From Serratia proteamaculans_D (GTDB lineage Bacteria > Pseudomonadota > Gammaproteobacteria > Enterobacterales > Enterobacteriaceae), in assembly GCF_049959315.1 (NCBI RefSeq), contig NZ_CP188201.1: a stretch of 64,000 nucleotides of DNA; one strand, 5' to 3'. Of the stretch, positions 28,360 to 37,178 are shown in pieces; position 1 is the first letter of the stretch, and each line of letters opens with the position of its first letter. Under the pieces are notes generated by a model that was not told the origin of the DNA, searched no databases, and was given only the letters and a program-made list of their open reading frames with translations. A program made the translations under genes and the position numbers.

Positions 28360-29082
28360 ATGATGAGCAATGACCTGAGCCCGACCACAAGCATTGGCTG
28401 GTATGGCAAGATCCCTTCCGCCGGTGACTTCCTGCAGCGCCGCCTGCCGGATATGGTGGTGAACAACTGGGCCCACTGGTTCCATAACGGCCTGGTAAAT
28501 CTGCAGCGCAATCCACCGGGCCCGAACGGAAATCCTTTCAGCAACGCGCCAGTATGGAACTTCGTCATTCCAGCCACGCTCGGCAGTCAGTACGTCCAGA
28601 TGGGCTGCCTGCTGCCCGCTCGTGATCGGGTAGGACGCCATTACCCGATCTGCGCCCTGCGCCTGTTCTGCCAGCAAGACTGGCGCACTCAGCAGCTGAA
28701 CATGGCGGCGGAATGGTACAACCAGCTCGGGCACCGGCTGCTCAATGGCGTGCGCAACGGTTTTTCCGCCGAGCAGCTCGACCGTTCGCTGCTGGAGATC
28801 CCTGCCCTGCCGACCCCACCGGCGGAGGCCGATTCCGAGATCCTGTCGATTATCGGCTTCCAGCATCCGGACGTGCCCGGCCTGGGCTGGCAACAGGCGG
28901 CCGACTGTTTCGACCCGGCGCAATACACCAGTTTCTGGTGGACCAATCAGGCTGATGGGCATCCGCTCTATACCCATGTGCACAGCGGTAACCTTACCGT
29001 GCAACTGTTCTCTCTGCTGTTTGAACCCAATGGCTGGGCGCGTCCCGGTCGTGGCGGTCAATATCCGCAGATGTTTGATTAA
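28360..29082 (+). CDS. tagF: T6SS accessory protein TagF
   Basis: A 240-residue TagF/DUF2094 protein (start IGWYGKIPSAGDFLQRRLP, then NPPGPNGN, LLPARDRVGRHYPICALR, FWWTNQADGHP). In Pseudomonas and Serratia, TagF is a post-translational repressor that acts on the Fha pathway. It sits 15 bases after tssM and 23 before tssA. Its presence with pppA, ppkA and fha in the same cluster supports an HSI-I-like, phosphorylation-controlled T6SS. Confidence 0.93.
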   Translation: MMSNDLSPTTSIGWYGKIPSAGDFLQRRLPDMVVNNWAHWFHNGLVNLQRNPPGPNGNPFSNAPVWNFVIPATLGSQYVQMGCLLPARDRVGRHYPICALRLFCQQDWRTQQLNMAAEWYNQLGHRLLNGVRNGFSAEQLDRSLLEIPALPTPPAEADSEILSIIGFQHPDVPGLGWQQAADCFDPAQYTSFWWTNQADGHPLYTHVHSGNLTVQLFSLLFEPNGWARPGRGGQYPQMFD

Positions 29083-29105
29083 CTTCGCCTGTTAAAGGAA
29101 ATTTT

Positions 29106-30131
29106 ATGGCTATCGACACCCTGTTAGCCCCGGTTGACGCAGAAAATCCCTGCGGCGAAAACCTGGAATATGACACCGACTTTCTGGCGATGGAGCAGGC
29201 TGCGACCGGCAAGAGCGAGCAGCAGTTCGGCAGCACCATCATTCCGGCAGAAGCGCCGGACTGGGTGCAGGTGGAACGGCTCGCGACCACGCTGCTGACA
29301 CGCACCAAAGATTTACGGGTAATGCTGTGCCTGACCCGCGCCTGGACGCAGCTGCGCGGATTGCAAGGCTACGCCGACGGCCTGATGCTGATCCACCAGG
29401 CGTTGGATCGTTACTGGGACACGCTGCTGCCGTTGCTGGAATTCGACGGTGAGGCTGACCCGCTGTTTCGCATCAACGTGCTGGCCGACCTTGGCGATAA
29501 AGCCGCGCTGACCACCAGCGTGCGCGCGGCACCTCTGCTGAAAGGGGCAACCGGTGAAATCTCGCTGCGCGACGCCGGGGCATTGCTCGACGGCAGTAAG
29601 CTCGAGTGCCCTACCTTTCCTGGTGGCCGTGCGCGCCTGCAGGATGAATTGTCTCAGCCGGAGCGCCCGGAAGCGCAATTGGTGATGCGTATCGCCGAAA
29701 CCCTCGGAGCCATCCGTACTACGGTCACTCGCCATTTGGGTGAAAGCGCCCTGCCGGAAATGCACAACCTGACAAAAATTTTCGCCCTGGTCGCTCAGTT
29801 CGGCCAGGACCGCGCCTCGGTCAGCGAGTCAGCCGAACAGCCCGACGATATCGCCGCACCACCGACGAGCGCTGCCGCATCGGCCCCGGCCGCCACGCTC
29901 AACTGGCGCAGTGCGCAAATTCAGTCACGCGACGACGCCCAACTGATGCTGGACAAGGTAAAACACTATTTTCGTCTTCATGAGCCCAGCCACCCGGCGC
30001 CGCTGATGATCGACCGGGTACAGCGGCTGATTGCACTGGACTTTATGCAAATAATCCGTGATTTGGCACCCGATGGTCTTAACCAACTGGAGACCATTCT
30101 GGGTCGCCCCGATAACGAGGAGAACAACTAG
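29106..30131 (+). CDS. tssA: T6SS cap/baseplate protein TssA
   Basis: TssA helps assemble the sheath and, in this class, binds the baseplate end. The N-terminal ImpA domain is clear (VDAENPCGENLEYDTDFLAME, DLRVMLCLTRAWTQLRGLQGYADGL, YWDTLLP). A middle linker and a short C-terminal helical segment (DDAQLMLDKVKHYFRLHEPSHPAPLMIDRVQRL) give 341 residues, the short TssA1-like form. It lies between tagF and tssB and is preceded by AAAGGAAA. Confidence 0.95.
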   Translation: MAIDTLLAPVDAENPCGENLEYDTDFLAMEQAATGKSEQQFGSTIIPAEAPDWVQVERLATTLLTRTKDLRVMLCLTRAWTQLRGLQGYADGLMLIHQALDRYWDTLLPLLEFDGEADPLFRINVLADLGDKAALTTSVRAAPLLKGATGEISLRDAGALLDGSKLECPTFPGGRARLQDELSQPERPEAQLVMRIAETLGAIRTTVTRHLGESALPEMHNLTKIFALVAQFGQDRASVSESAEQPDDIAAPPTSAAASAPAATLNWRSAQIQSRDDAQLMLDKVKHYFRLHEPSHPAPLMIDRVQRLIALDFMQIIRDLAPDGLNQLETILGRPDNEENN

Positions 30132-30235
30132 CCGCCGACCCCTTTGTTCTCTTAACGATACTCATAACCGCATTTGAACCTGACTCTCCAAGCCGGAAGA
30201 GGCGCGTTCCCAATCGCCATTAGATGGAGTAAATC

Positions 30236-30772
30236 ATGCCAAACTCGAAATCCCGTAGCGGGCAGAAATTTATCGCCCGTAACCGCGCACCGCGCGTACA
30301 GATTGAATACGATGTCGAAATTTATGGCGCAGAGCGCAAAATCCAGTTGCCGTTCGTGATGGGCGTGATGGCAGACCTGGTGGGGAAATCGGTGGATCCA
30401 CAGGTGAGCGTTGATGAGCGCAAGTTCCTGGAGATCGACATCGACAACTTCGATGAGCGCATGAAATCGCTGAAACCGCGCGTTGCCTATCAGGTCGACA
30501 ACACCCTGACCGGCGAAGGCAAGCTGAATATCGATCTGACGTTTGAAAGCATGGAAGACTTCTCCCCTGCTGCAATTGCCCGCAAGGTCGACGCGCTGGA
30601 CAACCTGCTGGACGCCCGCACCCAGCTTTCCAACCTGTTGTCTTATATGGACGGTAAAAACGGCGCTGAAGAGCTGATCTCCAAAATCTTGCAAAACCCG
30701 GCTTTACTGCAATCCCTGACCGATGCGCCGAAACCGGCCGCCACGGACGACAACAATCAGCGTGAGGACTAA
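30236..30772 (+). CDS. tssB: T6SS sheath small subunit TssB
   Basis: TssB (VipA) pairs with TssC to make the contractile sheath. The 178-residue frame has the family core VQIEYDVEIYGAERKIQLPFVMGVMADL, DIDNFDERMKSLKPRV and LDNLLDARTQLSNLL. The next gene, tssC, begins 3 bases after its stop, as is usual for this obligatory pair. TagJ, encoded downstream at 38183, is the known binding partner of TssB in HSI-I-type systems. Confidence 0.98.
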   Translation: MPNSKSRSGQKFIARNRAPRVQIEYDVEIYGAERKIQLPFVMGVMADLVGKSVDPQVSVDERKFLEIDIDNFDERMKSLKPRVAYQVDNTLTGEGKLNIDLTFESMEDFSPAAIARKVDALDNLLDARTQLSNLLSYMDGKNGAEELISKILQNPALLQSLTDAPKPAATDDNNQRED

Positions 30773-30775
30773 TCG

Positions 30776-32281
30776 ATGAGCAACTCGCCTCAGCAACAAA
30801 AAGCGCTGCAGACCAGCGAAGCTTTCTCCAGCGATGAATTCAGCGCGCTGCTGAACAAAGAGTTTCGCCCGAAAACCGATCAGGCCAAGGAAGCGGTAGA
30901 GAATGCGGTAAAAACCCTGGCGCAGCAGGCGCTGGAAAACACCGTGACAGTCTCCTCTGACGCCTATCGCACCATTCAGGCGCTGATCGCCGAAATCGAC
31001 GAAAAGCTGTCGCAACAGGTTAACCAGATTATCCACCACGCTGAATTCCAGAAGCTGGAAGGTGCCTGGCACGGCCTGCACTATCTGGTTAACAACTCCG
31101 AAACCGACGAAATGCTGAAAATCCGCTTTATGAGCATTTCCAAGCAGGAGCTGGGCCGCACGCTGAAGCGCCATAAAGGTGTGGGCTGGGACCAGAGCCC
31201 CATCTTCAAGAAAGTGTACGAGGAAGAGTACGGTCAGTTCGGCGGCGAACCCTTCGGTTGCCTGGTGGGCGATTACTACTTCGACCACAGCCCACAGGAC
31301 GTAGAGTTGCTGGGCGAAATGGCGAAAATCAGCGCCGCCTCCCACTGCCCGTTCATCGCCGGTACCGCACCGAGCGTGATGCAGATGGAGTCCTGGCAGG
31401 AGCTGTCCAACCCACGTGATTTGACCAAGATCTTCCAAAATACCGAATACGCAGCCTGGCGCAGCCTGCGTGAATCGGAAGATGCCCGCTATCTGGGCCT
31501 GGTAATGCCGCGATTCCTGGCACGCCTGCCGTATGGCATCCGTACCAATCCGGTTGACGAGTTCGACTTCGAGGAAGAAACCGACGGCGCGAACCACGGT
31601 AACTACACCTGGACCAACGCCGCCTACGCCATGGCTGCCAACATCAACCGCTCGTTCAAAGAGTTCGGCTGGTGTACCGCGATCCGTGGGGTAGAGTCTG
31701 GCGGTGCGGTGGAGAACCTGCCGTGCCACACCTTCCCAAGCGACGACGGTGGCGTGGACATGAAGTGCCCGACCGAGATCGCCATCAGCGATCGTCGCGA
31801 GGCCGAGCTGGCAAAGAATGGCTTCATGCCGTTGGTACACCGGAAAAACTCCGACTTTGCCGCCTTTATCGGCGCCCAGTCGCTTCAAAAGCCGGCGGAA
31901 TACTACGACGCCGATGCGTCTGCCAATGCCCAGCTCTCTGCCCGCCTGCCTTATCTGTTCGCCTGCTGCCGCTTCGCGCATTACCTGAAGTGCATCGTCC
32001 GCGACAAGATCGGTTCCTTCCGCGAGCGCGACGATATGGAGCGCTGGTTAAACGACTGGATCATGAACTACGTGGATGGCGACCCGGCCAACTCCTCGCA
32101 GGAAACCAAGTCGCGCAAACCGCTGGCCGCTGCGGAAGTTCAGGTGGAAGAGATCGAAGACAACCCAGGCTACTACAGCGCCAAGTTCTTCCTGCGCCCG
32201 CACTATCAATTGGAAGGCTTGACCGTCTCCCTGCGTCTGGTATCGAAACTGCCTTCACTGAAACAGAACGACGCATCCTGA
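30776..32281 (+). CDS. tssC: T6SS sheath large subunit TssC
   Basis: TssC (VipB) is the main sheath protein, recycled by ClpV after contraction. At 501 residues it is of normal length. Conserved blocks include KLEGAWHGLHYLVNNSETDEMLKIR, FGCLVGDYYFDH, the FMPLVHRKNSDFAAFIGAQSLQKP region and the C-terminal RPHYQLEGLTVSLRLVSKLP end. A perfect 10-base hairpin follows the stop and separates the structural operon from the hcp cassette. Confidence 0.98.
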   Translation: MSNSPQQQKALQTSEAFSSDEFSALLNKEFRPKTDQAKEAVENAVKTLAQQALENTVTVSSDAYRTIQALIAEIDEKLSQQVNQIIHHAEFQKLEGAWHGLHYLVNNSETDEMLKIRFMSISKQELGRTLKRHKGVGWDQSPIFKKVYEEEYGQFGGEPFGCLVGDYYFDHSPQDVELLGEMAKISAASHCPFIAGTAPSVMQMESWQELSNPRDLTKIFQNTEYAAWRSLRESEDARYLGLVMPRFLARLPYGIRTNPVDEFDFEEETDGANHGNYTWTNAAYAMAANINRSFKEFGWCTAIRGVESGGAVENLPCHTFPSDDGGVDMKCPTEIAISDRREAELAKNGFMPLVHRKNSDFAAFIGAQSLQKPAEYYDADASANAQLSARLPYLFACCRFAHYLKCIVRDKIGSFRERDDMERWLNDWIMNYVDGDPANSSQETKSRKPLAAAEVQVEEIEDNPGYYSAKFFLRPHYQLEGLTVSLRLVSKLPSLKQNDAS

Positions 32282-32292
32282 TGTGCTGAAAG

Positions 32293-32316
32293 TCAGGCCG
32301 TGGGAACACGGCCTGA
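32293..32316. terminator. Perfect 10-base hairpin after tssC
   Basis: TCAGGCCGTG and CACGGCCTGA pair perfectly around GGAA, a stable tetraloop. On the plus strand it is followed by a run of A rather than U. It may therefore act as an attenuator or mRNA processing/stability element rather than a simple terminator, for example to uncouple hcp dosage from tssC. Confidence 0.65.
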
Positions 32317-32429
32317 AAAAATAACATGGAGATAGGATATGAGAGCAAGACCTCTCGTTCTCACAGCATGGAGCGCAGCCAAGAATAGATTAATGACTCA
32401 ACTCCTCGAGCCAGCTTTTGGGAGTTGTC

Positions 32430-32870
32430 ATGAATACGCTAATTAAATTCAGTCTGCTTTCAACGCTACTGAGTGTTTCATTGCAGTCGCAAGCAGCGGA
32501 TACCCAGGACCCAGTAGCATTTATCAAACAAATGCCTTATTTCCAGGTGGTTAAAGAGCTGGCACTGACTCGCTGTCTGGCGCAGGTTTCCGAATCAGAC
32601 AAAACCTTCTCTCTTGATGCCGCCAGAATCGCCAATGCGATGAGAGAATGGATGCCGTTTGATATCGAAGCCGGTGATGAGAAAGTGAATACTCTCATCG
32701 ATAAGTTCAAATCCAGAGTGAACGCGTTTCACAGCGAGACTAAAAACAGCAGTACAGGGGTAACCTTAAACTGCCTGCGGCTTTATCACAGCCCCGAGCT
32801 GGATAAATTATCTCGTGAAGTCATTGTTGGTGATCCTAATCACTCGTGGAATCAGGATAACCCGCAGTAA
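32430..32870 (+). CDS. Orphan Tai4/Rap-family immunity protein (periplasmic)
   Basis: A 146-residue secreted protein: signal peptide MNTLIKF...QSQA (cleavage near residue 22), then ALTRCLAQVSESDKTFSLDAARIANAMREW and a distal LNCLRLYHS, with two cysteines spaced as in the Tai4 (Serratia Rap) immunity family. It aligns by pattern with the immunity protein at 34096. No toxin lies directly upstream, so it is an orphan or an additional immunity, like Rap1b near hcp in S. marcescens. The ATG at 32430 with GGGAG upstream is preferred over a TTG four codons earlier. Confidence 0.8.
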   Translation: MNTLIKFSLLSTLLSVSLQSQAADTQDPVAFIKQMPYFQVVKELALTRCLAQVSESDKTFSLDAARIANAMREWMPFDIEAGDEKVNTLIDKFKSRVNAFHSETKNSSTGVTLNCLRLYHSPELDKLSREVIVGDPNHSWNQDNPQ

Positions 32871-32914
32871 TCAGCATTGGGCCATTGTCGTTTTTTAATG
32901 ATGGCTCGGTAATT

Positions 32915-32936
32915 AATACCGATAGTATTCGGTATT
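32915..32936. repeat. Inverted repeat upstream of hcp
   Basis: AATACCGA and TCGGTATT form a perfect 8-base dyad around TAGTAT, in the 197-base gap between the orphan immunity gene and hcp. It could be an operator for hcp transcription or an RNA hairpin. I do not recognise the regulator. Confidence 0.5.
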
Positions 32937-33067
32937 TAATGAGGTGCATGGCACAAGGATATTAAATGGTAGTGCATTACCAAACTTTCAATTCCTGCTG
33001 CTATTACCTGAATTTTTCAACGCAACGTTAATACTACTGTTAACCCTTAATAAAGAGTGAAAATACT

Positions 33068-33550
33068 ATGGCTATTGATATGTTCCTGAAAGTTGAAGGT
33101 GCCAGCGGTGAATCTAAAGATTCAAATCACAAAGGCTGGACCGACATTACTTCTTTCTCCTGGGGCGCTTCTCAACCAGGCAACATGAGCGTGGGTGGTG
33201 GCGGCGGTGCCGGTAAGGTTTGCTTTAACGATCTGCATGTCAACGCGCTGGTCGACAAATCAACCCCGGCACTGTTGAAACACTGCTCCAGCGGTAAACA
33301 CCTGACCAAGATTGAACTGTCAGTCTGTAAAGCCGGTGGCAGCCAGGTTGAATACGTCAAAATCACTCTGGACGACGTGCTGGTCACTGCCGTGCAGTAC
33401 ACCGGTGCCGGCGGTGAAGACACCGTGGGCGTAACCTACTCCTTCCAGGCATCAAAAGTGAAACAGCAATACTGGGAGCAGAGCGATAAGGGTGGTAAAG
33501 GCGCAGAAAGCAGCGCAGGTTGGAATATCAAGGAAAACCGCGAAGCTTAA
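33068..33550 (+). CDS. hcp: T6SS tube protein Hcp (first copy)
   Basis: Hcp (TssD) hexamers stack into the inner tube and carry small effectors in their lumen. The 160-residue protein begins MAIDMFLKVEGASGESKDSNHKGW and has the Hcp beta-barrel pattern through QQYWEQSDKGGKG. It is followed by a GC-rich hairpin and then the tae4 amidase gene, whose product is a typical Hcp-lumen cargo. A paralogue of the same length lies at 53721. Confidence 0.98.
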   Translation: MAIDMFLKVEGASGESKDSNHKGWTDITSFSWGASQPGNMSVGGGGGAGKVCFNDLHVNALVDKSTPALLKHCSSGKHLTKIELSVCKAGGSQVEYVKITLDDVLVTAVQYTGAGGEDTVGVTYSFQASKVKQQYWEQSDKGGKGAESSAGWNIKENREA

Positions 33551-33558
33551 TCTGTATC

Positions 33559-33578
33559 CCCCCGGCTTCGTCCGGGGG
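33559..33578 (+). terminator. GC-rich hairpin after hcp
   Basis: CCCCCGG and CCGGGGG form a 7-base stem around CTTCGT directly after the hcp stop, followed by TCTTCAT. The U-tract is weak, so it probably gives partial termination. This would keep Hcp levels far above those of the downstream toxin. Confidence 0.65.
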
Positions 33579-33607
33579 TCTTCATACACACTTATTGGAA
33601 ATTTAGG

Positions 33608-34099
33608 ATGCAAACGCAAAAACCACTATTTGGCCCGGCATGGATCCGTTTTTCTGAAGTTAATATCAATGTGAAGCGGGTTGGAACATTGATTGGCGGC
33701 AAGGTAGAAAGCAATATTGAAAATGGCATATTCCAAAATGCCTGCCCTATTAGAATGAGTTATGTTCTTAACTATACAGGCATCCCTATACCTTCGAATT
33801 CAGGATATGCTGCTGTTTCCGGTAAAGACAAGAAATGGTATCTTTATCGGGTCAATGACATGATTCTTTTTTTAGAAAGGAGTTTTGGCAAGCCAGATAT
33901 TACAGAGAAATCTCCTACCCCGGCGAAATTTTCAGGTAAAAAAGGGATTATGGTCATTCAGGGAAATGGTTGGAATAATGCTAGAGGACATGTCACATTA
34001 TGGAATGGTGATATTTGCTCTGATTCATGCCATTTTATGGGCGATCCTGAAAATGGATCATTCGTGCCTGAAGTTGCCTCACTATGGATATTAAAATGA
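33608..34099 (+). CDS. tae4: T6SS peptidoglycan amidase effector, Tae4 family
   Basis: A 163-residue DL-endopeptidase effector (Serratia Ssp1/Ssp2 type) that cuts the peptide stem of peptidoglycan in the periplasm of rival cells. The catalytic triad known for Tae4 is present at the expected spacing: C46 (FQNACPIRMSYVLN), H128 (ARGHVTLWNG) and D139, with C137 and C141 placed to form the disulphide next to the active site. It has no signal peptide, consistent with delivery via Hcp. Base composition is more AT-rich than the core genes, suggesting cassette exchange. Confidence 0.93.
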   Translation: MQTQKPLFGPAWIRFSEVNINVKRVGTLIGGKVESNIENGIFQNACPIRMSYVLNYTGIPIPSNSGYAAVSGKDKKWYLYRVNDMILFLERSFGKPDITEKSPTPAKFSGKKGIMVIQGNGWNNARGHVTLWNGDICSDSCHFMGDPENGSFVPEVASLWILK

Positions 34100-34464
34100 A
34101 AAATTCACACATTGCCCTCATTCTTTTATTTTTACCAACATCTTTACTTGCCGAAAACCTTAAAATAGAAAGCCTGCCACAAGAGACAATATATAATAAC
34201 TGGTTGGTTAGCCGATGCATTGGAAAATCCACCGACTCCGAAAAGACCCGTGAAGATGCATTCCGCTCAGCCAGCGCCTATTTGGAATTCAGCAAGCTAC
34301 CTATTGATGCTTTCGACAAGGGTGAGGAATTGGTTAGTCAAACTTTGCAGAAACACTCGCAGGGTTCGGTTAAGGGGAGTTACCATACAATGGAATGCCT
34401 CTCACTTCCTCAATCCGCAGAAGCTAAAGTTATTTTCAAAAAATACGCAACGAATAAAAAATAA
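34096..34464 (+). CDS. Tae4 immunity protein, Tai4/Rap family
   Basis: A 122-residue periplasmic immunity protein: signal peptide MKNSHIALILLFLPTSLLA, then NNWLVSRCIGKSTDSEKTREDAFRSASAYLEF and TMECLSLPQS, with the two family cysteines. The ATG at 34096 overlaps the tae4 stop (ATGA), so toxin and immunity are coupled; an earlier ATG at 34084 lies inside tae4 and would spoil the signal peptide. It should bind Tae4 as a dimer in the periplasm. Confidence 0.9.
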   Translation: MKNSHIALILLFLPTSLLAENLKIESLPQETIYNNWLVSRCIGKSTDSEKTREDAFRSASAYLEFSKLPIDAFDKGEELVSQTLQKHSQGSVKGSYHTMECLSLPQSAEAKVIFKKYATNKK

Positions 34465-34546
34465 AATACAACAGAATTAATCATCATGAAATTAACATCA
34501 TCTCCTTCTTAAGCTTCTCATTAATTGATTAAAACCACAGCATAAA

Positions 34547-34584
34547 CTGGCTTACCAAAATAACCGCCGATTTTGGTAAGCCAG
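34547..34584. repeat. Perfect 15-base inverted repeat between tai4 and fha
   Basis: CTGGCTTACCAAAAT (34547-34561) and ATTTTGGTAAGCCAG (34570-34584) pair without mismatch around an 8-base loop. No U-run follows. It closes the hcp-tae4-tai4 cassette and precedes the regulatory genes; it may be a terminator-like or processing hairpin, or the scar of cassette insertion. Confidence 0.75.
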
Positions 34585-34635
34585 ACACCGAAATAATAAT
34601 TAACTGCAATATCTCCTAATCAGCAGGAATGCCTT

Positions 34636-36375
34636 ATGCGATTTTCTATTGTCAAAAATAAAAGTGGCCAGCTTCCGCCACAGAGCAGCTGCGACTTTCT
34701 GCCGCCCGGCGGCACCATTGGCCGTAGCGTGGACAACAATCTGGTATTGCCGGACGAAGAGCGCGCTATCTCGCGGTTGCAGGCGATCGTACATATTTCT
34801 GCTGATGGCGAATGCCGCGTAACCAACCGCGGTAACGTCACCCGCGTGTTGCTGAACGATATTCCACTGGAGCGCGGCCGTCAGGTGGAGCTGCAGGATG
34901 GTGACATTCTCGGCATCGACGATTACCAAATCCAGGTAACCTCCTTACAGCAAGCGGCTGCACCGCAGGCTCAGCCGGCAATGAAAACCGCCGACACGGC
35001 GCCAGCCACTACGCCGGTCGCCAAAGAAAAATCGGCTGCCCCCATCCCGAATGAGATCTGGGACAGCCTGGTAGAAGAGTTCACGCCAGCCGCAGCGGTG
35101 AATCCGCGCCCGGCTCCCGTCATTAATCAGGACAGCCATCCGCTGCTGGAAACCCCGGAGCCTGAGATGAACCCGGCCGATCCGCTGGCGCAATTGGCAG
35201 GCGACGTCGAACTACGTCAACTGCAGTCGCAGCAAACCGATCCGGCAATGTTGTTCAACACCGACACCACCTTCGAACGCGATCCCATTTTGGCCGATAC
35301 CACCCCGAGTGCGCTATTGGCCGAACAGCGTCCGACCACCAGCCAAGCTGTGCCGATCAGACCCGCTGAGCTGGAAAAAAATGAGCAGGAACTCGATCCG
35401 CTGGCGCTGTTTGGCGGTTCCTCTGCCCCCACATCGCCGGACGCGTTGAACAGTAACGATCCGCTCGGCCTGCTGATGGGCAGCGCTGTCCCCCTGGCAC
35501 AGCCAGAGCCTCCGGCGGCGGTGCAACAACCGGCGCCCCCATTACAGCAACCGGTGATGGCCGCCCCAGTGGAAGCACCACAACCCAAAGCCGCGCCGCA
35601 ACCGATCGCTCAGCCGGAGCCTATTCCGCAACCTGAGCCACAGTTTTCTCCTTCAACCCCGCCGCAACCGCGTCCACGCCCGGCCAACCGCCTGGGTATC
35701 GATCCGATTGCCTATCAGACTGCGCGTGCCCAAAACACTAGCGCACCTTCGGGGGAGCGGTTGGAAGGTCCACTGTTGGCCGCATTACTCCAGGGCGTTG
35801 GCCTGGATGACCTGCAGCCACAGCCGCACTTTGATGAGCAGCAACTGCGTCAGGCCGGGCGACTGCTGAGCCTGTTCTCTCAGGGTACCGTCGCCCTGCT
35901 CTCTTCACGCTCAATCCTTAAGCGCGGCGTGAAGGCCGAGATGACCATGATCCTCGACGAGGCCAATAACCCGTTCAAACTGTTGCCCTCGGGCAAAACG
36001 GTGTTGATGCAGATGTTCGGCAGCAAGATGCCGGGGTTTATGCCGCCGGAACAGGCGGTACGCGACGCACTGATCGACCTGCAGGCGCACCAGTTAGGCA
36101 TGATCGCCGGTATTCGCGCCATCATCGCCGCCATGTTGCAGTCATTTAATCCGGATCGTCTTGAAGAAGAGGCGCGCAAGGAAGGCGCGGCACCTCGTTT
36201 ATCCCTGCCGGCCAGCCGCAAGGCGGCGCTGTGGGATTACTTCGTGAAAAGCTATCAACAGACCTCCGGCGAAATCGAAGACGACTTTCACACCCTGTTC
36301 GGCGAAGCCTTCCTGCACGCCTATGACGTTGAAGTGAATGAATATAAAGACTCACAGACCCAACCGGACGCGTAA
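34636..36375 (+). CDS. tagH: T6SS FHA-domain protein Fha/TagH
   Basis: Fha reads threonine phosphorylation made by PpkA and triggers secretion. An N-terminal FHA domain (about residues 15-95: PPGGTIGRSVDNNLVLPD, ISRLQAIVHISADGECRVTNRG) is joined by a long Pro/Gln/Ala-rich linker (about 105-355) to a conserved C-terminal TagH domain (LLSLFSQGTVALLSSRS, PFKLLPSGKTVLMQMFGSKMPGFM). The stop overlaps the pppA ATG (TAATG). Confidence 0.94.
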   Translation: MRFSIVKNKSGQLPPQSSCDFLPPGGTIGRSVDNNLVLPDEERAISRLQAIVHISADGECRVTNRGNVTRVLLNDIPLERGRQVELQDGDILGIDDYQIQVTSLQQAAAPQAQPAMKTADTAPATTPVAKEKSAAPIPNEIWDSLVEEFTPAAAVNPRPAPVINQDSHPLLETPEPEMNPADPLAQLAGDVELRQLQSQQTDPAMLFNTDTTFERDPILADTTPSALLAEQRPTTSQAVPIRPAELEKNEQELDPLALFGGSSAPTSPDALNSNDPLGLLMGSAVPLAQPEPPAAVQQPAPPLQQPVMAAPVEAPQPKAAPQPIAQPEPIPQPEPQFSPSTPPQPRPRPANRLGIDPIAYQTARAQNTSAPSGERLEGPLLAALLQGVGLDDLQPQPHFDEQQLRQAGRLLSLFSQGTVALLSSRSILKRGVKAEMTMILDEANNPFKLLPSGKTVLMQMFGSKMPGFMPPEQAVRDALIDLQAHQLGMIAGIRAIIAAMLQSFNPDRLEEEARKEGAAPRLSLPASRKAALWDYFVKSYQQTSGEIEDDFHTLFGEAFLHAYDVEVNEYKDSQTQPDA

Positions 36376-37148
36376 TGAATATCACTCTAGCCTCTACCTC
36401 CAATCAGGGCGGCCGCGCCTCCAATCAGGATCAGACCGGTGAAGTGGTCGGTAACCGCGCCGCCTGTTTCGTGGTCTGTGACGGCATCGCCGGTTTTCCC
36501 GGTGGGGACGTTGCCGCCAAACTGGCACACGACACCATCCTGCAAAACTTCGACGGTGAAAAACACCTCAATGCCCAGAGCATTCGCCAACACATTGCCA
36601 GAGCCAATGCCGCCATCCACCAGCAGCAACGCCAGTCGGACGAATACGGCAAGATGGGCACCACGCTGGTCAGCCTGTTTATCGATCGCGATTACCAACT
36701 GGCTTACTGGGCGCACGCCGGTGATAGCCGTTTATACCTGTTCCGTCGCGGCTATCTGCATTCGGTGACCACCGACCACAGCCTGATCCAGCAAATGCAG
36801 GACGCCGGCTACCAAACCAGCGGCATCAACAGCAACCTGCTGTATTTCGCCCTGGGTCTGAATGAAGAACGCGACGCCACCTACAGCGACGTGTTGCAAC
36901 TGGAAGACGGCGACGTTTTCCTGCTGTGTACCGACGGTTTTTGGCACAGCTTTACCCAGTCTGAACTGGAACAATCGCTGCATATGGTCAACTCCCCCAG
37001 CGAGTGGATTGCCCTGATGGAGCAGGCATGGAAGAAAAATAATAACAGCGATAACTACAGCGCTATCGCCGTCTGGATTGGCTCACCGCAGGAAACCACC
37101 CTGCTGCATTCTCTGGCGGATGCGGAGCGGTTTCTGTCCCGCGACTGA
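36375..37148 (+). CDS. pppA: T6SS PP2C-type phosphatase PppA
   Basis: PppA removes the phosphate placed by PpkA and resets the system. The 257-residue PP2C domain has the metal-binding motifs NQDQTGEVV, VVCDGIAGFPGG, GDSRLYLFRRG and CTDGFWHS and the C-terminal NSDNYSAIAVWI block. It is translationally coupled to tagH. The matching kinase lies further down at 45307 after clpV. Confidence 0.95.
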   Translation: MNITLASTSNQGGRASNQDQTGEVVGNRAACFVVCDGIAGFPGGDVAAKLAHDTILQNFDGEKHLNAQSIRQHIARANAAIHQQQRQSDEYGKMGTTLVSLFIDRDYQLAYWAHAGDSRLYLFRRGYLHSVTTDHSLIQQMQDAGYQTSGINSNLLYFALGLNEERDATYSDVLQLEDGDVFLLCTDGFWHSFTQSELEQSLHMVNSPSEWIALMEQAWKKNNNSDNYSAIAVWIGSPQETTLLHSLADAERFLSRD

Positions 37149-37178
37149 GTCAGGTACAAATTCACAGCAAGGTTACCT

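Noticed and set aside
30704..31981. 425-codon minus-strand frame inside tssC
   Set aside because: Shadow of tssC, one of the most conserved T6SS genes.
32936..32965. Possible sigma-54 promoter upstream of hcp (TGGCAC present)
   Set aside because: The required TTGC-type -12 element is absent at the right spacing.
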